Positions 36,460 to 47,682 of a DNA stretch of 64,000 bases are shown here, piece after piece (the stretch's first letter is position 1; each line of letters opens with the position of its first letter). The notes under the pieces were generated by a model, which had not been told where the DNA came from, did no database searches, and worked only from the letters and a program-made list of their open reading frames with translations. Origin of the DNA: Sphingobacteriales bacterium JAD_PAG50586_3 (GTDB lineage Bacteria; Bacteroidota; Bacteroidia; CAMBQF01); NCBI GenBank assembly GCA_023213195.1, contig CP096135.1:1976842-2040841 (forward strand), in the 5' to 3' direction. The position numbers were made by a program, and so were the translations under genes.

Positions 36460-38246
36460 ATGTTAGAAACAATAGATTGGGTAATCATTGCGGCATACTT
36501 TGTATTGTCACTAGGCATTGGCCTTTGGTACAGCAAGCGTGCAGGTAAAAGTTCGTCAGAGTTTTTTCTGGGTGGGCGTAACATGCCATGGTACCTTGCG
36601 GGCATAAGCATGGTGGCAACCACTTTTGCTGCCGATACCCCGTTGGCGGTTAATGAGTTGGTGGTGCAAAACGGTATATCGGGCAACTGGATATGGTGGA
36701 GCGCCTTAACCGGCGGCATGCTTACCACTTTCTTTTTGCCCGCATGTGGCGCAGGGCCGAGGTGCTTACCGAACTGGAGTTTATAGAGCTTCGCTATGGC
36801 GGCAAACAAGCGGGTTTCTTGCGTGGTTTTAAAGCCGTTTACTTGGGGTTGATAATGAATGTACTAATTATTGGCTGGGTGAATGTGGCGCTAATGACTA
36901 TACTAAAAGTAATGTTCGGCTTGCCCGATGATCAAGTGCTTATGTACACCGCCGCGGCTATGGTTATAACGGCTTTTTACTCTTCGCTATCAGGTTTATG
37001 GGGCGTAGCGGTTACTGATGCTGTACAGTTTCTTATTGCCATGGCGGGTTGTATTATTTTGGCGGTGATTGTAGTTAACAGCGATAAAATTGGTGGCATA
37101 GATGGCCTTAAAGCCCAACTGGCAGACAAGCCTTGGGCCTTCGACTTTTTCCCTTCTATTGGTAATAACGGCGCTGCAGGCGGGGTTTATTCTATAACAT
37201 GGTTAACCTTTGTAGCCTTTATTGGCGTGCAGTGGTGGTCATCTTGGTACCCCGGTGCAGAGCCCGGTGGTGGTGGCTATGTTGCCCAACGTATGATGAG
37301 TGCTAAGAACGAGAAGCATTCTATTTTCGCTACCTTATTTTTTCAAATAGCCCATTACGCATTGCGCCCCTGGCCATGGATTTTAGTTGGCCTGTGCTGT
37401 TTGGTATTATATCCAAACCTCGCTGTTCCCCGCGAAGGTTACGTAATGGCTATGAACGACTTTTTGCCTCCGGGTTTAAAGGGTATGTTGCTGGTAGCAT
37501 TTTTAGCGGCGTATATGAGTACTATTTCTACCCAGTTAAACTGGGGTGCCAGCTATTTAATCAACGATTTATACAAACGCTTCTCTCGCCCTGTTAGCAG
37601 TTTTGCAACCGAAGATGTTGCTGAAAAGCATTATGTATTAGCTGGCCGTGTGGTAACCATTGTTATTATGGCTGTGGGTTTAATGGTTTCTCCTTACATA
37701 AAATCAATATCAGGTGTGTGGGAGTTTATTATGGAGTGTGGCGCAGGCTTAGGCTTGGTATTGATACTGCGTTGGTATTGGTGGCGAATTAACGCCTGGA
37801 GCGAGATTGCAGCTACTGTTGCTCCGTTTATTGCGTATGCTGTTTGCAAATTTGGTATAGAAGGCAACCTTGTTACTGGCGATGAGTTAGCCTACTGGCA
37901 AGGCAATAAAATCACCTTCTTTATTACCGTTGCATTTACCACTGTAACTTGGTTGGTGGTGACATTTATCACTAAACCCGAAGATGATAAAACCCTGTCG
38001 CACTTCTATAACAAGGTACGCCCTATGGGCAACTGGGGTAAGTTTACTTTGTCTGCCAACGTGGGTAAGCCGGGCTATTTAGTGTTGTGTTGGATATCAT
38101 CAATAGTAATGATATACTCAACCCTATTCTTTATTGGCAAGCTTATATTTAAAGAGTACAGCGAAGCTGGAATTTATGCTGTCGTAGTGGTAGTATCTTT
38201 TATTGTACTACGCTACGCCTCAATGAAAACGAAGATTCTGGAATAG
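36460..38246 (+). CDS. Sodium:solute symporter, frameshifted
   Basis: About 595 residues in the SSS fold with about 13 membrane segments, among them WVIIAAYFVLSLGIGLWYS, MPWYLAGISMVATTFAADTP and ITWLTFVAFIGVQWWSSWYPGAEPGGGGY. The substrate cannot be told. A T is missing from the run at 36733-36737; six T restore LTTFFFARMWRRAEVLTELEF. The start ATG at 36460 follows a dispersed palindrome. Confidence 0.9.
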
Positions 38247-38317
38247 TAATTAGTTCCCGGTTGTCAGTTCTCGGTTGCCAGTAAAAACACTATCAACTAT
38301 GAACCGCGAACTGCCAA

Positions 38318-39193
38318 CTATATTAATTCAGCTACGTGCTTTTTAATGTTGTCTGCAATTTTTTGCATTGGCAGGTCGTTGTCGTCAAAGCCAAAAGGGT
38401 CTTCAATTTCTTCGGCTACAATTTCAAGGCTGGCTAACACATAAAATATAAAAGCAACCACCGGTATGGCTAAATAGCCCATGCTTAGGGCAAAGCCAAA
38501 GGGCAGGGTTGCCACATACATAAAAATGAATTTCTTTATAAACGCGCTGTAAGAGTAGGGTATAGGTGTGTTTTTAATACGCTCACAAGCCCCGCAGATA
38601 TCGCTGAACGATTGTAACTCGGCATTAAGCACTATTAGCTGGTCGCCGGTTATTTGGCCCGATTTATATAGCCTGTTAACCTTGTTAAACATCTTAGACG
38701 CTACCTGATTAGGCAGGTGCTTATGGGCATCAATATCGCCCAGTTCGGGGTGGTCTACATCGTCTAACGAATATTTGGTAGAGTCTAACTGCAAATGCCT
38801 GCGCAATGTACCGGCAAACAATGGTATTGATTTACGGAAGAAAAGTCGGCTTTCATCATCGTCAGGCTCCAACATAGCGTTTAGCTTTATAGCTAGGTTG
38901 CGACTATTATTTACTAATGCGCCCCAAAGCTTGCGGCCCTCCCACCAGCGGTCGTAAGCGGTGTTGGTGCGGAATACCAGCAGCATGGAAATAGCAAAGC
39001 CCAACAGGCTGTGCATAACCGGAATGTTTTTAATTGAGCTTTGCTCTGAAAGGTGCAAGTACGATACTTCAACCCAGATAATAATTCCTGTATATACACC
39101 AACTACCAATATTAACGGAAAGAGTTTCCATGCGGTGTCTGATGACCTTACACGGAATATATTAAGTAAGTCTTTGTTGTTGTATACGTACAT
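38318..39193 (-). CDS. Bestrophin-family anion channel
   Basis: 291 residues. The HSLLGFAISMLLVFRTNTAYDRWWEGRKLWGALVNNSRNL motif, and the later IKNTPIPYSYSAFIKKFIF and VAEEIEDPFGFDDNDLP, are typical of bacterial bestrophin (RFP-TM) proteins. They conduct chloride or other ions across the inner membrane. Confidence 0.93.
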   Translation of the reverse strand: MYVYNNKDLLNIFRVRSSDTAWKLFPLILVVGVYTGIIIWVEVSYLHLSEQSSIKNIPVMHSLLGFAISMLLVFRTNTAYDRWWEGRKLWGALVNNSRNLAIKLNAMLEPDDDESRLFFRKSIPLFAGTLRRHLQLDSTKYSLDDVDHPELGDIDAHKHLPNQVASKMFNKVNRLYKSGQITGDQLIVLNAELQSFSDICGACERIKNTPIPYSYSAFIKKFIFMYVATLPFGFALSMGYLAIPVVAFIFYVLASLEIVAEEIEDPFGFDDNDLPMQKIADNIKKHVAELI

Positions 39194-39217
39194 ATAGCTT
39201 GCGTTTAAGCACTGCGC

Positions 39218-39598
39218 TTAGTTGTTGTCGGGCCTTTTTTCTTTAGTGCCCAATATACTTTCCAGTAGCGATGTAATAATGCTTAAAATAAAACTGAATA
39301 GTATAGCCCACCACAAGCTGTCTATCTGAAACTCAGGCAATACCAATGTAGCTATGTAAAGTATAATTGCGTTTATAAACAACAGGAATATGCCAAAGGT
39401 AAACACCGTAATAGGTATGGTTAAAACCAGCAATAGCGGCTTTAAAAAGGTATTTAAAAAAGATAGAACCACCGCCAGGAATAGTGATAATACAAAGTCG
39501 GGCTTGTCGCCATAGCCAATGCGCACATGCGGGTGCAATAACATAGCGGTTAAAAATGCCGCAACTCCTGAAACAAATATTTTAATAAGTAATCTCAT
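39218..39598 (-). CDS. Phage-holin-like 4TM membrane protein (YvlD type)
   Basis: 126 residues with four membrane helices (FVSGVAAFLTAMLLHP, FVLSLFLAVVLSFLNTFLKP, VFTFGIFLLFINAIILYIATL, WAILFSFILSIITSLL). The NTFLKPLLLVLTIPIT element is the family mark of phage_holin_4_2/YvlD proteins. Role unknown; no phage genes nearby. Confidence 0.9.
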   Translation of the reverse strand: MRLLIKIFVSGVAAFLTAMLLHPHVRIGYGDKPDFVLSLFLAVVLSFLNTFLKPLLLVLTIPITVFTFGIFLLFINAIILYIATLVLPEFQIDSLWWAILFSFILSIITSLLESILGTKEKRPDNN

Positions 39599-39617
39599 GC
39601 CGTAAAAATATATCGTT

Positions 39618-40773
39618 TTAAGCCTGTGGCAATATGTGCTTCAATATTTCTTCGCACATAAATTCGGCAGCTTTGCCATCGCCAAAAATAGGCTTGTAAT
39701 CTATCTGTTTATCTTTCAACTCCTCATACGCCTTCATTGTTTTGCCATAATCGGCATCAACAACAATGGCAGCACCTGCATTTACAATTTCAATCCACTC
39801 TGTTTCGGGCCTTAAAATTATGCAGGGCTTCTTAAAAAGTAGGCTTCTTTTTGTACGCCACCGCTATCGGTAATTATCATCTGTGCCTGCTTTTCAAGCG
39901 CCAGCATATCTAAAAAGCCAACAGGTTCTGTAACTAAAAAAGCAGGGTTTTTTCTACTGCTGTTTTTACTTCAATATGCAGGTGTGTCTCCAGCATTTTG
40001 CGGGTGCGCGGGTGCAAAGGCAATACTACCGTCAGGTTATTTTCTATACTGATGTTATTTAATGCTAAAAACAATGCCGATAGCCTGTTTGCATCGTCGG
40101 TATTGGCATTGCGGTGTATCGTAGCCAGTATAAAGTTTTTGCCTTTTAGCCCTAGTTGTTTTAGTACAGTACTCTTTTTGTCAGATACATCGCCGAAATA
40201 AACGCTGTTATCCAGCATCAAATCGCCGCAATGGTAAATCTTAGGGTTATCTGCTGTATATGGACCTTCGTTATTTGGTTTAAAGCCCTCTTGCACCAGG
40301 TTTACGTACCCACTTTCTGATGGCGAAAACAGCAACGTACTAACATGGTCAGCTGCAATGCGGTTAATCTCTTCGGGCATTGTTTTGTTAAAAGACCGTA
40401 AGCCTGCCTCAATATGTATAACCGGTATTAGCAGCTTAGCCGCTGCCAGTGCACCTGCCAGCGTAGAATTTGTATCACCATAAACCACCAATGCATCGGG
40501 CTTTTCCTTTATTAGGATATCTTCAATACCTGCCAGCATTTGGCCTGTTTGGTGGCCGTGGCTTTTAGAGCCTACATTAAGGTTGTAATTTTCTTTAGGC
40601 ACACCCAGCTCTTCAAAAAATACGGCCGACATTCCCTCATCATAATGCTGGCCCGTGTGTACAATTACTTCTTCTATCTGCCCTGCAAAATGCGTGCGGA
40701 TAGCCCTGCTTAGTGCGGCAGCCTTAATAATCTGGGGGCGCGCCCCTATTATGGTTAGAAGTTTTATACTCAT
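39618..40773 (-). CDS. wecB: UDP-N-acetylglucosamine 2-epimerase, two frameshifts
   Basis: About 385 residues. [76 protein letters not shown] and the C-terminal [13 protein letters not shown] are all present. The enzyme makes UDP-ManNAc for envelope polysaccharide. The frame breaks in a T6 run at about 39948-39953 (coding A run) and in a T5/A5 run near 39836-39840, each fixed by one base. Stop at 39618-39620. Confidence 0.93.
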
Positions 40774-40794
40774 TAGCGCAGCAAATATAAGGCT

Positions 40795-41271
40795 TTATGC
40801 TGTTTGGGGTTTTCTGTTACGCAGATACTTGATTGCGCTGTAGTTAATTAATACACCCAAAGCAAATAGTATTGTAATAATTACCGGGGCAAAATAGTTT
40901 AAAGAAAAGCCTCCCTCCCAAATCCCATTCTGTTTTTTTAGTATAAATATTTTTTCCATAAGCCAGTAGTAAACGCTACTGGTTGTAGCGACATATAATA
41001 TGGTTAAAAGAAAGAAATAACCTTTCCCTTTTTGCCAGAAATAGATACTAGACAGGATTAGAAATAATACACAAGAAATTAAACAAACCCAATGTATATT
41101 ATCAGTTAAAGAAGAAACAGTTTGCAAGGCTTCTTTAAATTGATCCTCAGTATAAGTTTGATACCTGCGGGTAAATAATATGCTATGTGCAACTACTATC
41201 TCAATTGCAAAATATCCTAATGATAAAATCATCAATACAAATATATGCCACGCCTTTAACTCAAATTTCAT
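40795..41271 (-). CDS. Membrane protein, unknown
   Basis: 158 residues with four hydrophobic segments (IFVLMILSLGYFAIEIVVAH, WVCLISCVLFLILSSIYFW, YFFLLTILYVATTSSVYYW, IITILFALGVLINYSAI). No family recognised. It precedes the epimerase gene on the same strand. Confidence 0.75.
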   Translation of the reverse strand: MKFELKAWHIFVLMILSLGYFAIEIVVAHSILFTRRYQTYTEDQFKEALQTVSSLTDNIHWVCLISCVLFLILSSIYFWQKGKGYFFLLTILYVATTSSVYYWLMEKIFILKKQNGIWEGGFSLNYFAPVIITILFALGVLINYSAIKYLRNRKPQTA

Positions 41272-41288
41272 AACCTAAAGAAACAAAA

Positions 41289-41315
41289 AACCGGGACATT
41301 GTTAACGCCCCGGTT
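41289..41315 (-). terminator. Terminator after the 41341 gene
   Basis: AACCGGG pairs with CCCGGTT around a 12-nt loop (41289-41315), followed on the minus strand by a T run. Confidence 0.7.
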
Positions 41316-41340
41316 CGTTGTCTAATTAAAAAATCACAAA

Positions 41341-41715
41341 CTAATCTGCTGTTTCAATATCGCGCTTCTCCTCCTTATCCTTCATTTCAAACGGGCCGCA
41401 ATAGTTGCGTTTTTTCCAGCTTTCCATAAAGTCTTTGCGTTCTTGCTCGTTCATGCTTCCCCAACGCTCTTTCATTTGCGCCTTCATTTGGTATTTGTGT
41501 TTCCAGTGCTCTCCCCAGCCACCGCCGCGGTGCCCAAAACCTCCTGTTAGCAGGCGGCCCAGTATAAGCAGGCCTATGGCTTGCCAAAAGGTAATTATGG
41601 GTGCGGCAAATAGCTCTACGGCTAAGGTATTCCAAAGCCACATGGTAACAAAGCTCATGGTTGCCCCAATAAACAGGGCCCCGAATATGGCTTTAAAAAT
41701 CCACTTTGCTTTCAT
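41341..41715 (-). CDS. Small membrane protein next to ECF sigma
   Basis: About 124 residues from ATG 41715 (MKAKWIFKAIFGALFIGATM). Two hydrophobic stretches (FGALFIGATMSFVTMWLW, FWQAIGLLILGRLL), then a His/Gly-rich and basic tail (FGHRGGGWGEHWKHKYQMK). It starts 35 bp after the sigma gene ends, so the two probably form one operon. It may serve as the sigma factor's membrane partner; this is inference. Confidence 0.7.
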   Translation of the reverse strand: MKAKWIFKAIFGALFIGATMSFVTMWLWNTLAVELFAAPIITFWQAIGLLILGRLLTGGFGHRGGGWGEHWKHKYQMKAQMKERWGSMNEQERKDFMESWKKRNYCGPFEMKDKEEKRDIETAD

Positions 41716-41750
41716 CTCTTTATAATTGTTTGTTTGTTGTCTTGTTATTA

Positions 41751-42315
41751 CTACTTTCTCCAATTCTCAAAATGCTTGCGCAGCTGCAGTACTGCATAAC
41801 GTTTGCGTGCAAGCAGGGTGTTTATAGAGTGGCCGCTTTCGGCTGCCATTTCCTTAAAACTGATGTCGTACAACTCATTAGCGATAAAAACATCGCGCTG
41901 TTCGGCGGGCAGCGTATCCAATACCTTGTACAATTCTCGCCAAAACTCTTTGCTTTCAACTGTACGGTCGGGTAATGTATGTTGTGCCCATTGGTCAAAG
42001 TAGAACTCGTCTGCGGGGCTGCCATCTTCGCCACTCTCGGTATGCATCCCGATTTTACTCATAGTGAGCGGGCGTTTTTTGCGGTAATTGTCTATAACCC
42101 TGTTGCGTGCCGATGTAAATAACCAGCTTCCAATCTCCTCAATTGCATCTATATTAGGGTGACGGCTTACCTGCAGCCAAACGTCTTGGGCAATATCTTC
42201 GGCCTCTTCAATATCGTCAACACGCTTGGTGATAAAAGCCAGTAAGCGCTTGCTGTAATTAGCAAACCATTCTGATACTTTTTTCGCGCTGCACAGCCAC
42301 CGTTACAAGTTCCAC
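41751..42315 (-). CDS. ECF RNA polymerase sigma factor 2, frameshifted
   Basis: About 187 residues. Region 2: LLAFITKRVDDIEEAEDIAQDVWLQVSRHPN and SWLFTSARNRVIDNYRKKR. Region 4: LPAEQRDVFIANELYDISFKEMAAESGHSINTLLARKRYAVLQLRKH. No ATG is available; the best start is the GTG at 42313-42315 (VELVTVAVQREK). The frame breaks in the T6 run at 42279-42284 (A run on the coding strand); removing one base gives REKVSEWFANYSKR. Confidence 0.85.
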
Positions 42316-42549
42316 TTTTTATCGCTTTTATATTAGGGTTGACGATTAATTTAATACCATATTGTAAAACAGATAAAACTTTTTTACATAATAACGAGTT
42401 CAATTACCATTCCAACTGCCACCGGACTGACTGTTTATGCCATTATTGCCAGTTTTTAAATTATTTTTACGCCAGCCTGTAACTTTTTGTAATATTTGAC
42501 ATCTTATAGATACTAAGTTATAGTACCCAACCAATCTAAAACATATAGT

Positions 42550-42618
42550 ATGGTATTTTTCGTAATGCTTATTGTAATGCTGGTATCGCTTGTTATCGGC
42601 CTGCTACCTAAGTTGTAA
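42550..42618 (+). CDS. Micro-ORF: 22-residue hydrophobic peptide
   Basis: ATG 42550 to TAA 42618 gives MVFFVMLIVMLVSLVIGLLP plus two further residues. A single membrane-spanning helix is likely. It stands convergent with the histidine kinase gene, 8 bp from its 3' end. A similar peptide follows the FtsX permease at 50099. Real translation is unproven. Confidence 0.35.
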   Translation: MVFFVMLIVMLVSLVIGLLPKL

Positions 42619-42626
42619 GAGGGGTT

Positions 42627-43952
42627 TTACCTCCAAAACTTAATTATAAATACAGTACCCTTACCCATTTCGGACTTTACCGATACCGATGCCCTGTTAT
42701 TGTAAAGCAACTGCCTGCTTAGCGTTAGGCCTATGCCGCTGCCATGCTGTTTGGTAGTAAAAAAGGGAATAAATATTTTATCAAGGTATTCAATATCTAT
42801 ACCGCTGCCATTATCGGCAATAGACAGTGTTACATTCTTTTCATCCTGAACAGCAGTTAAGCTTATTTTACCATTGCTGCCAATAGCATCCATAGCATTG
42901 TTTACCATGTTGGTAAGAACCTGCTCTACCTGTCGCTCATCAGCAAATACATCAAGGTCGGCAGTGTCTATGCTACAACTAAGTGCTATCCCCTTTTCTT
43001 TGGCCTGTTTTTCATACAACCCTGTTATGCGTTTTACCGTATCGCCTATATCAAAGTGTTTAGCTTCGGGCTTGGGCACGCGGGCCATTTGGCGGTAGCT
43101 ATCAACAAATTCAGTAAGGCTTTCGCTGCGGTTTTTAATGGCATTCATCCCCGCTGTAATATCGGCAAGGGTTTCTGCATCTATGGGTTGCTTTTGAAGG
43201 CTGTCATATAAGGTGGCTGATAATGAGGCAATAGGGGTAATACTGTTCATTATCTCGTGGGTTATTACCCGTATCAGCTTTTGCCACGATTCTATCTCCT
43301 GCTTATCCAGTTCATTCTTTATGTTCTGCAGCAAATACAAGCTGTGTACAGTATTGCCTACCGGTATTTCTTCTAAGGTTATGGATAAAGTATGCTCTTC
43401 GCTTTCCTTTAAAAAAGTAACTATCTGGCTACCGCTGGTTTTGGCTGCCTGCGTGGCTTTAAACAATACATCATTTACTTTTTGCAGTTGCTGCATATTG
43501 GCTAAATGTTCTATACCGGTGCTGTATTTGGCAGCGCGGTTAAAAAGTACTATGCTACCATCTGCCACTATGCTTATTATACCAATAGGCACCTGCTCTA
43601 CTATACTTTGTAGAAATATGTGGTTGTATTCTTTCTCAAGCTTAAGCCGGTTAAATTCAGAGGTGATAATGTTATAGGTTTCGCGGAGTTCTTTATTTGA
43701 TAAATCGAGCGAGGTGTTGTACTGCGTAGAAAAATCGTGGTACTTAATAGAAAGCAGAAATTGCTTTAACTCGCGGTTGGTTTTATCGCTGAAAGAAAAG
43801 AATTCAATAATAGAAAATACCAGTGCAGCCAATACAATAAACGTGGTAAAAATAAACCCAAACCAAAATATGCAGGCCATAGCTGCAAAGGCTAGGGCCA
43901 GCATTACCAGCAGGCGGACAACCAATTTAAACCTGTAACTTTTAAATACCAT
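42627..43952 (-). CDS. Sensor histidine kinase
   Basis: 441 residues from ATG 43952. Two membrane helices at the N-terminus (LLVMLALAFAAMACIFWFGF, TTFIVLAALVFSIIEFF) are followed by a PAS-like domain (IVEQVPIGIISIVADGSIVLFNRAAKYS). Then come the dimerisation box RVITHEIMNSITPIASLS with phospho-acceptor His, N box (LTNMVNNAMDAIG), G1 box (DNGSGID) and G2 (HGSGIGLTLS). It overlaps the regulator gene by 11 bp, so the pair is cotranslated. Confidence 0.93.
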   Translation of the reverse strand: MVFKSYRFKLVVRLLVMLALAFAAMACIFWFGFIFTTFIVLAALVFSIIEFFSFSDKTNRELKQFLLSIKYHDFSTQYNTSLDLSNKELRETYNIITSEFNRLKLEKEYNHIFLQSIVEQVPIGIISIVADGSIVLFNRAAKYSTGIEHLANMQQLQKVNDVLFKATQAAKTSGSQIVTFLKESEEHTLSITLEEIPVGNTVHSLYLLQNIKNELDKQEIESWQKLIRVITHEIMNSITPIASLSATLYDSLQKQPIDAETLADITAGMNAIKNRSESLTEFVDSYRQMARVPKPEAKHFDIGDTVKRITGLYEKQAKEKGIALSCSIDTADLDVFADERQVEQVLTNMVNNAMDAIGSNGKISLTAVQDEKNVTLSIADNGSGIDIEYLDKIFIPFFTTKQHGSGIGLTLSRQLLYNNRASVSVKSEMGKGTVFIIKFWR

Positions 43953-45319
43953 ACTTCTCCATACGGCGGTACAATGCGGCACGGGTAAGCCCCAACTCTT
44001 TCGATGCCTTAGCTTATGTTTCCGTTGTGCTGTTGCAGCGCCTTGTTTATTAGTTGCTTCTCTACTTCTTCCAGGTTTAAATTATTGCTTTTTTCAATAC
44101 GCTCAACGGGGTATACAGCGCCATTCTGCGGTATAAGGTCGTAGGGCATTATGGTGGCGTTGTCGGCCAGTATAACAGCACGTTCTATAGCATGTTGCAA
44201 TTCGCGTATATTGCCCGGCCATGGGTAATCAAACAAAGCTTTTTCTATAGTCTTAGAGAATTTTAATTCTGTTTTTTGATATTTTTTAGAATACTGCTCC
44301 AAAAAATGATTGGCAAGTAAAATAATATCGCTGCCCCGCTGCTTTAATGGCGGCAGGTTTATCTCTACTGTATTAATGCGGTACAGCAAATCTTTCCTGA
44401 ACCTGTTTTCAACTGCCAGATTATGCAGAGGCACATTGGTAGCGCATATCATGCGTATATCAATATCAACCGGCAGGTTGCTGCCTACACGAATAACCTG
44501 CTTGCTTTGCAGCGTGGTTAACAGCTTAGATTGCATAGGCAACGACAGGTTTCCTATCTCATCTAAAAACAAGGTGCCTCCCTGTGCAGCTTCAAAGCGG
44601 CCGGTGCGGTCTTCTCGGGCATCGGTAAAAGCGCCTTTGCGGTGGCCAAATAGTTCGCTTTCAAAAAGGCTTTCAGGTATAGCGCCTAAATCTACTTTTA
44701 CAAACACCTCGTTTTTGCGTAAAGAGCGTTTGTGTATAAGCTTGGCAACAACCTCTTTGCCAGTCCCATTCTCGCCCAGTACCAATACGTTGGCATCGGT
44801 AGCGGCTACTTTATCTATTAATTGATTAACCCGTTTTATAGCGTCTGACGTGCCTATAAGGCCTGCATTTTCCCATTCCGGACCTTCGTGCTGTATACGT
44901 TGGCGGGCTTCTAAAAGCTCAACCCTGTCGCGGCTTTGGCTAAGTTCGTAAGCGGCAGATACGGTAGCCAAAAGCTTTTCGTTTTGCCATGGTTTTAATA
45001 CAAAATCGCTAGCCCCTGCTTTAATAGCCCTAATGGCAATGTCAACATCGCCAAAGGCGGTAACCATAATTACCACCATTTGCGGGCGAAGTTGCTTAAT
45101 CTTCTTCAACCAGTAAAAACCCTCTGTACCCGATGTTTCGCCCCGGCTAAAGTTCATGTCAAGCAATACAACATCGTATGGGCTAAACCTAAGGTGCTCG
45201 TAGGCATTGGCAGGGTCTTCAAACGTGCTTACAGCGGCAAAATTCTTTTTAAGCAGCAACTTAGCCGATAGCTGTATATCAATATTATCTTCAATTATAA
45301 GTACGCGTCCGCTGTTCAT
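43942..45319 (-). CDS. Sigma-54-dependent NtrC-family response regulator, frameshifted end
   Basis: About 458 residues. The receiver domain has IIEDN, the phospho-acceptor Asp in VVLLDMNF and VTAFG. The AAA+ domain has Walker A GENGTGKE, the sigma-54 contact GAFTDA, Walker B TLFLDEI, and PWPGNIRELQH. The last 30 residues (ISKASKELGLTRAALYRRME) form a Fis-type helix-turn-helix, reached after removing one inserted T near 44008. It is divergent from the HlyD gene, whose promoter it likely activates. Confidence 0.93.
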
Positions 45320-45461
45320 CTATTAGGTTATTTCTATTGCAGTAAGTGTTGCTACCCCTTGCACAAATTACATGCCTTGTATCTTATTATTGATAAGTTT
45401 CTTACTATCAGTATATTATTACTTTCAGATTTCTACTTTCAGATTTCAATTTAATAAAATG

Positions 45462-45498
45462 TGTCCGATAATGAACATTATTTGTTTGCTATTGAACA
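45462..45498 (+). promoter_or_regulatory. Pair of imperfect palindromes, candidate NtrC-type enhancer
   Basis: TGTCCGATAATGAACA (45462-45477) and TGTTTGCTATTGAACA (45483-45498) share TGTYY-N6-GAACA and start 21 bp apart, two helical turns. They lie 64-100 bp upstream of the -24 element. Confidence 0.6.
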
Positions 45499-45561
45499 TG
45501 TTTATTGGTGTTGTTAAGCTGATTTAAATTACAATAGGCTGTAAATTATACACTTACAACT

Positions 45562-45578
45562 TTGGCACAGCATTAGAA
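45562..45578 (+). promoter_or_regulatory. Sigma-54 promoter of the exporter operon
   Basis: TTGGCACAGCATTAGAA fits the -24 element TTGGCAC well and the -12 element (TTGCW) less well. It is 95 bp before the HlyD ATG at 45673. The rest of 45320-45672 (353 bp) is AT-rich non-coding DNA. Confidence 0.55.
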
Positions 45579-45672
45579 ATAGGTTTGGCAGCGAGTAAAG
45601 TACAAATGAATGCTTATATCCCCTTCTTAACGGGAGGGGTAATAAGCAAAGCGATGGGAACTCGAATATATT

Positions 45673-46923
45673 ATGGATGTAAAAATTGACAATACTAAAA
45701 ATAAGCGAGTAAAAGTAGTGGTAGCAGCTGTAGCGTGCATTGTTGTGTTAGGTGCTGCTACCCTTCTTTTTCTAATGTGGTGGGCAACAACCGCATTAAT
45801 GTTGATGCAAACAAGGTTACAATTGAAGAGGTTGTTAGCGGGCAGTTTCAAGAGTTTATTCCGGTTGATGGTAGGGTGCAGCCCATTAAAACAGTTTACA
45901 TTGATGCTATAGAAGGTGGCACGGTTGATAAGCTTTTTACCGAAGATGGAAAAATGGTTACCGCCGGCGAACCTATTCTTAAACTAACCAACCAGCAACT
46001 GCACATGGAAACCATACGTAATGAGGCACAGTTGCTAGACCAGCAAAACAACCTGCGCTCGTCTCGCCTTACTATGGACCAACAAACCAACCGCCTGCGC
46101 GACGAATTGCTGAAACTGGATTTTGATTTAAAACAAACCGAACGCACCTACAAGGCTAACCAAACACTGATTAAAAGCAAAAATGTATCGCAAAACGAGT
46201 TTAATAAATCAGAAGAAGATTACTATTACCTGCTAGGCAAACGTAAGCTGTTGGTGCAAAACATTAAGGCCGATTCTACCTTTAGAAAAAGCCAGGAAGG
46301 GCAGATTGATTTTTCGCTAAACCTTATTAGCCGCAACCTTAATTACCTTTCGGGCAGTTTAGAAAATTTGGTGGTAAAGGCACCCATAACCGGGCAGCTA
46401 TCATCATTAAAAGCTGAACTTGGAGAGACTAAAACCAAAGGCGAAAACCTTAGCGCAGATTGACGATATATCAGACTATAAAATACGGGCCCGCATAGGC
46501 GAGTATTATGGCAACCGTTTGTTTGAAGGGCTAAAAGGTCGTTTTTTGTTTGACGGTAAAACCTATACGTTGGTAGTAAAAAAGATATATCCCGAAGTGA
46601 AGGATGGCGAGTTTCAGGCCGATATGGTTTTTGAAGGCGATAAGCCTACCAACATAAAGCGAGGCCAAACATTACAAATTAAATTAGAACTGGGGCAAAC
46701 CAGCCAGGCCATACTTTTGCCCCGAGGCAGCTTTTTTCAAGATACTGGCGGCGCATGGGTATATGTAGTTGATGCCAACCGCGTAGCAACTAAACGCGAT
46801 GTAAAACTGGGCCGCCAAAACCCAAATCATTACGAGGTATTAGAAGGTTTGCAACCCGGCGATAAGGTAATAACATCAAAATACAGCGGCTTTAACAACG
46901 CCGATGAAATAGTGATAAAATAG
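45673..46923 (+). CDS. HlyD-family periplasmic adaptor, two frameshifts
   Basis: About 416 residues: N-terminal membrane anchor (VKVVVAAVACIVVLGAATLLF), lipoyl-type domain (DKLFTEDGKMVTAGEPILKL), a long coiled coil (ETIRNEAQLLDQQNNL to ISRNLNYLSGSLENLVVKAP), then beta-barrel domain (RGQTLQIKLELGQTSQAIL) and a C-terminal domain. It would link the inner-membrane permease to an outer-membrane partner. The frame breaks in a T5 run near 45768-45774 and at an inserted base near 46450. Confidence 0.9.
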
Positions 46924-46990
46924 CATATTGTAACATTGAAACACCCGTCACACTGAGTGTAGCCGAAGTGTGAAACGTAAAAATACAACC

Positions 46991-47679
46991 ATGATAAAAA
47001 CAATCAACCTTAAAAAGTTTACCGTGCTGAGGATATTGAAACCACAGCGTTAAACAACGTTTCTATAGAAATATTAGAAGGCGAATTTGTAGCCATTATG
47101 GGTCCATCGGGTTGCGGTAAATCTACCCTGCTTAACATATTGGGTTTGTTAGATAATCCATCATCGGGTCAATATATTTTTAACAATACCGATATATCTA
47201 AATACAGCGAGAAAAAACTATCGGGCTTGCGCAAAGCTAACCTGGGCTTTGTTTTTCAAAGCTTTAACCTGATAGAAGAACTAACCGTTTTTGAAAATAT
47301 TGAACTGCCATTAATATATGCGGGCTTTTCTAAAAGCGAGCGCAAAAAAATGGTTGATGAAGTGTTAGAGCGCATGAATATTATGCACCGCAAAACCCAT
47401 TTCCCTGTTCAACTATCAGGCGGGCAGCAACAGCGTGTTGCCGTGGCAAGGGCGGTAGCGCATACGCCCAAACTTATTCTAGCGGATGAGCCTACAGGTA
47501 ACTTAGACTCTGTGCATGGCGAGGAGGTAATGAAAATGCTAACCACCCTTAATGCAGGCGGCACAACCATAGTAATGGTAACCCACTCGCAGCGCGATGC
47601 AGGCTTTGCACACCGCACAATTAAGCTACTTGATGGGCAGGTAGTAACAGACTCTAAAGTAGAAGGCCAATTATTATAA
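46991..47679 (+). CDS. ABC transporter ATP-binding protein (MacB/LolD type), frameshifted
   Basis: About 229 residues. Walker A (MGPSGCGKSTLLNI), Q loop (FVFQSFNLIEELTVFENIELP), signature (VQLSGGQQQRVAVARAVA), Walker B (LILADEPTGNLDS) and the H loop (VMVTHSQ) are complete. One T is missing early (near 47020): MIKTINLKKF is followed in frame by YRAEDIETTALNNVSIEI. It forms an exporter with the HlyD and FtsX proteins. Confidence 0.95.
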
Positions 47680-47682
47680 GCT

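Noticed and set aside
39218..39598. Prophage remnant based on a holin-like gene
   Set aside because: The family is a chromosomal 4TM protein and no other phage gene lies nearby.
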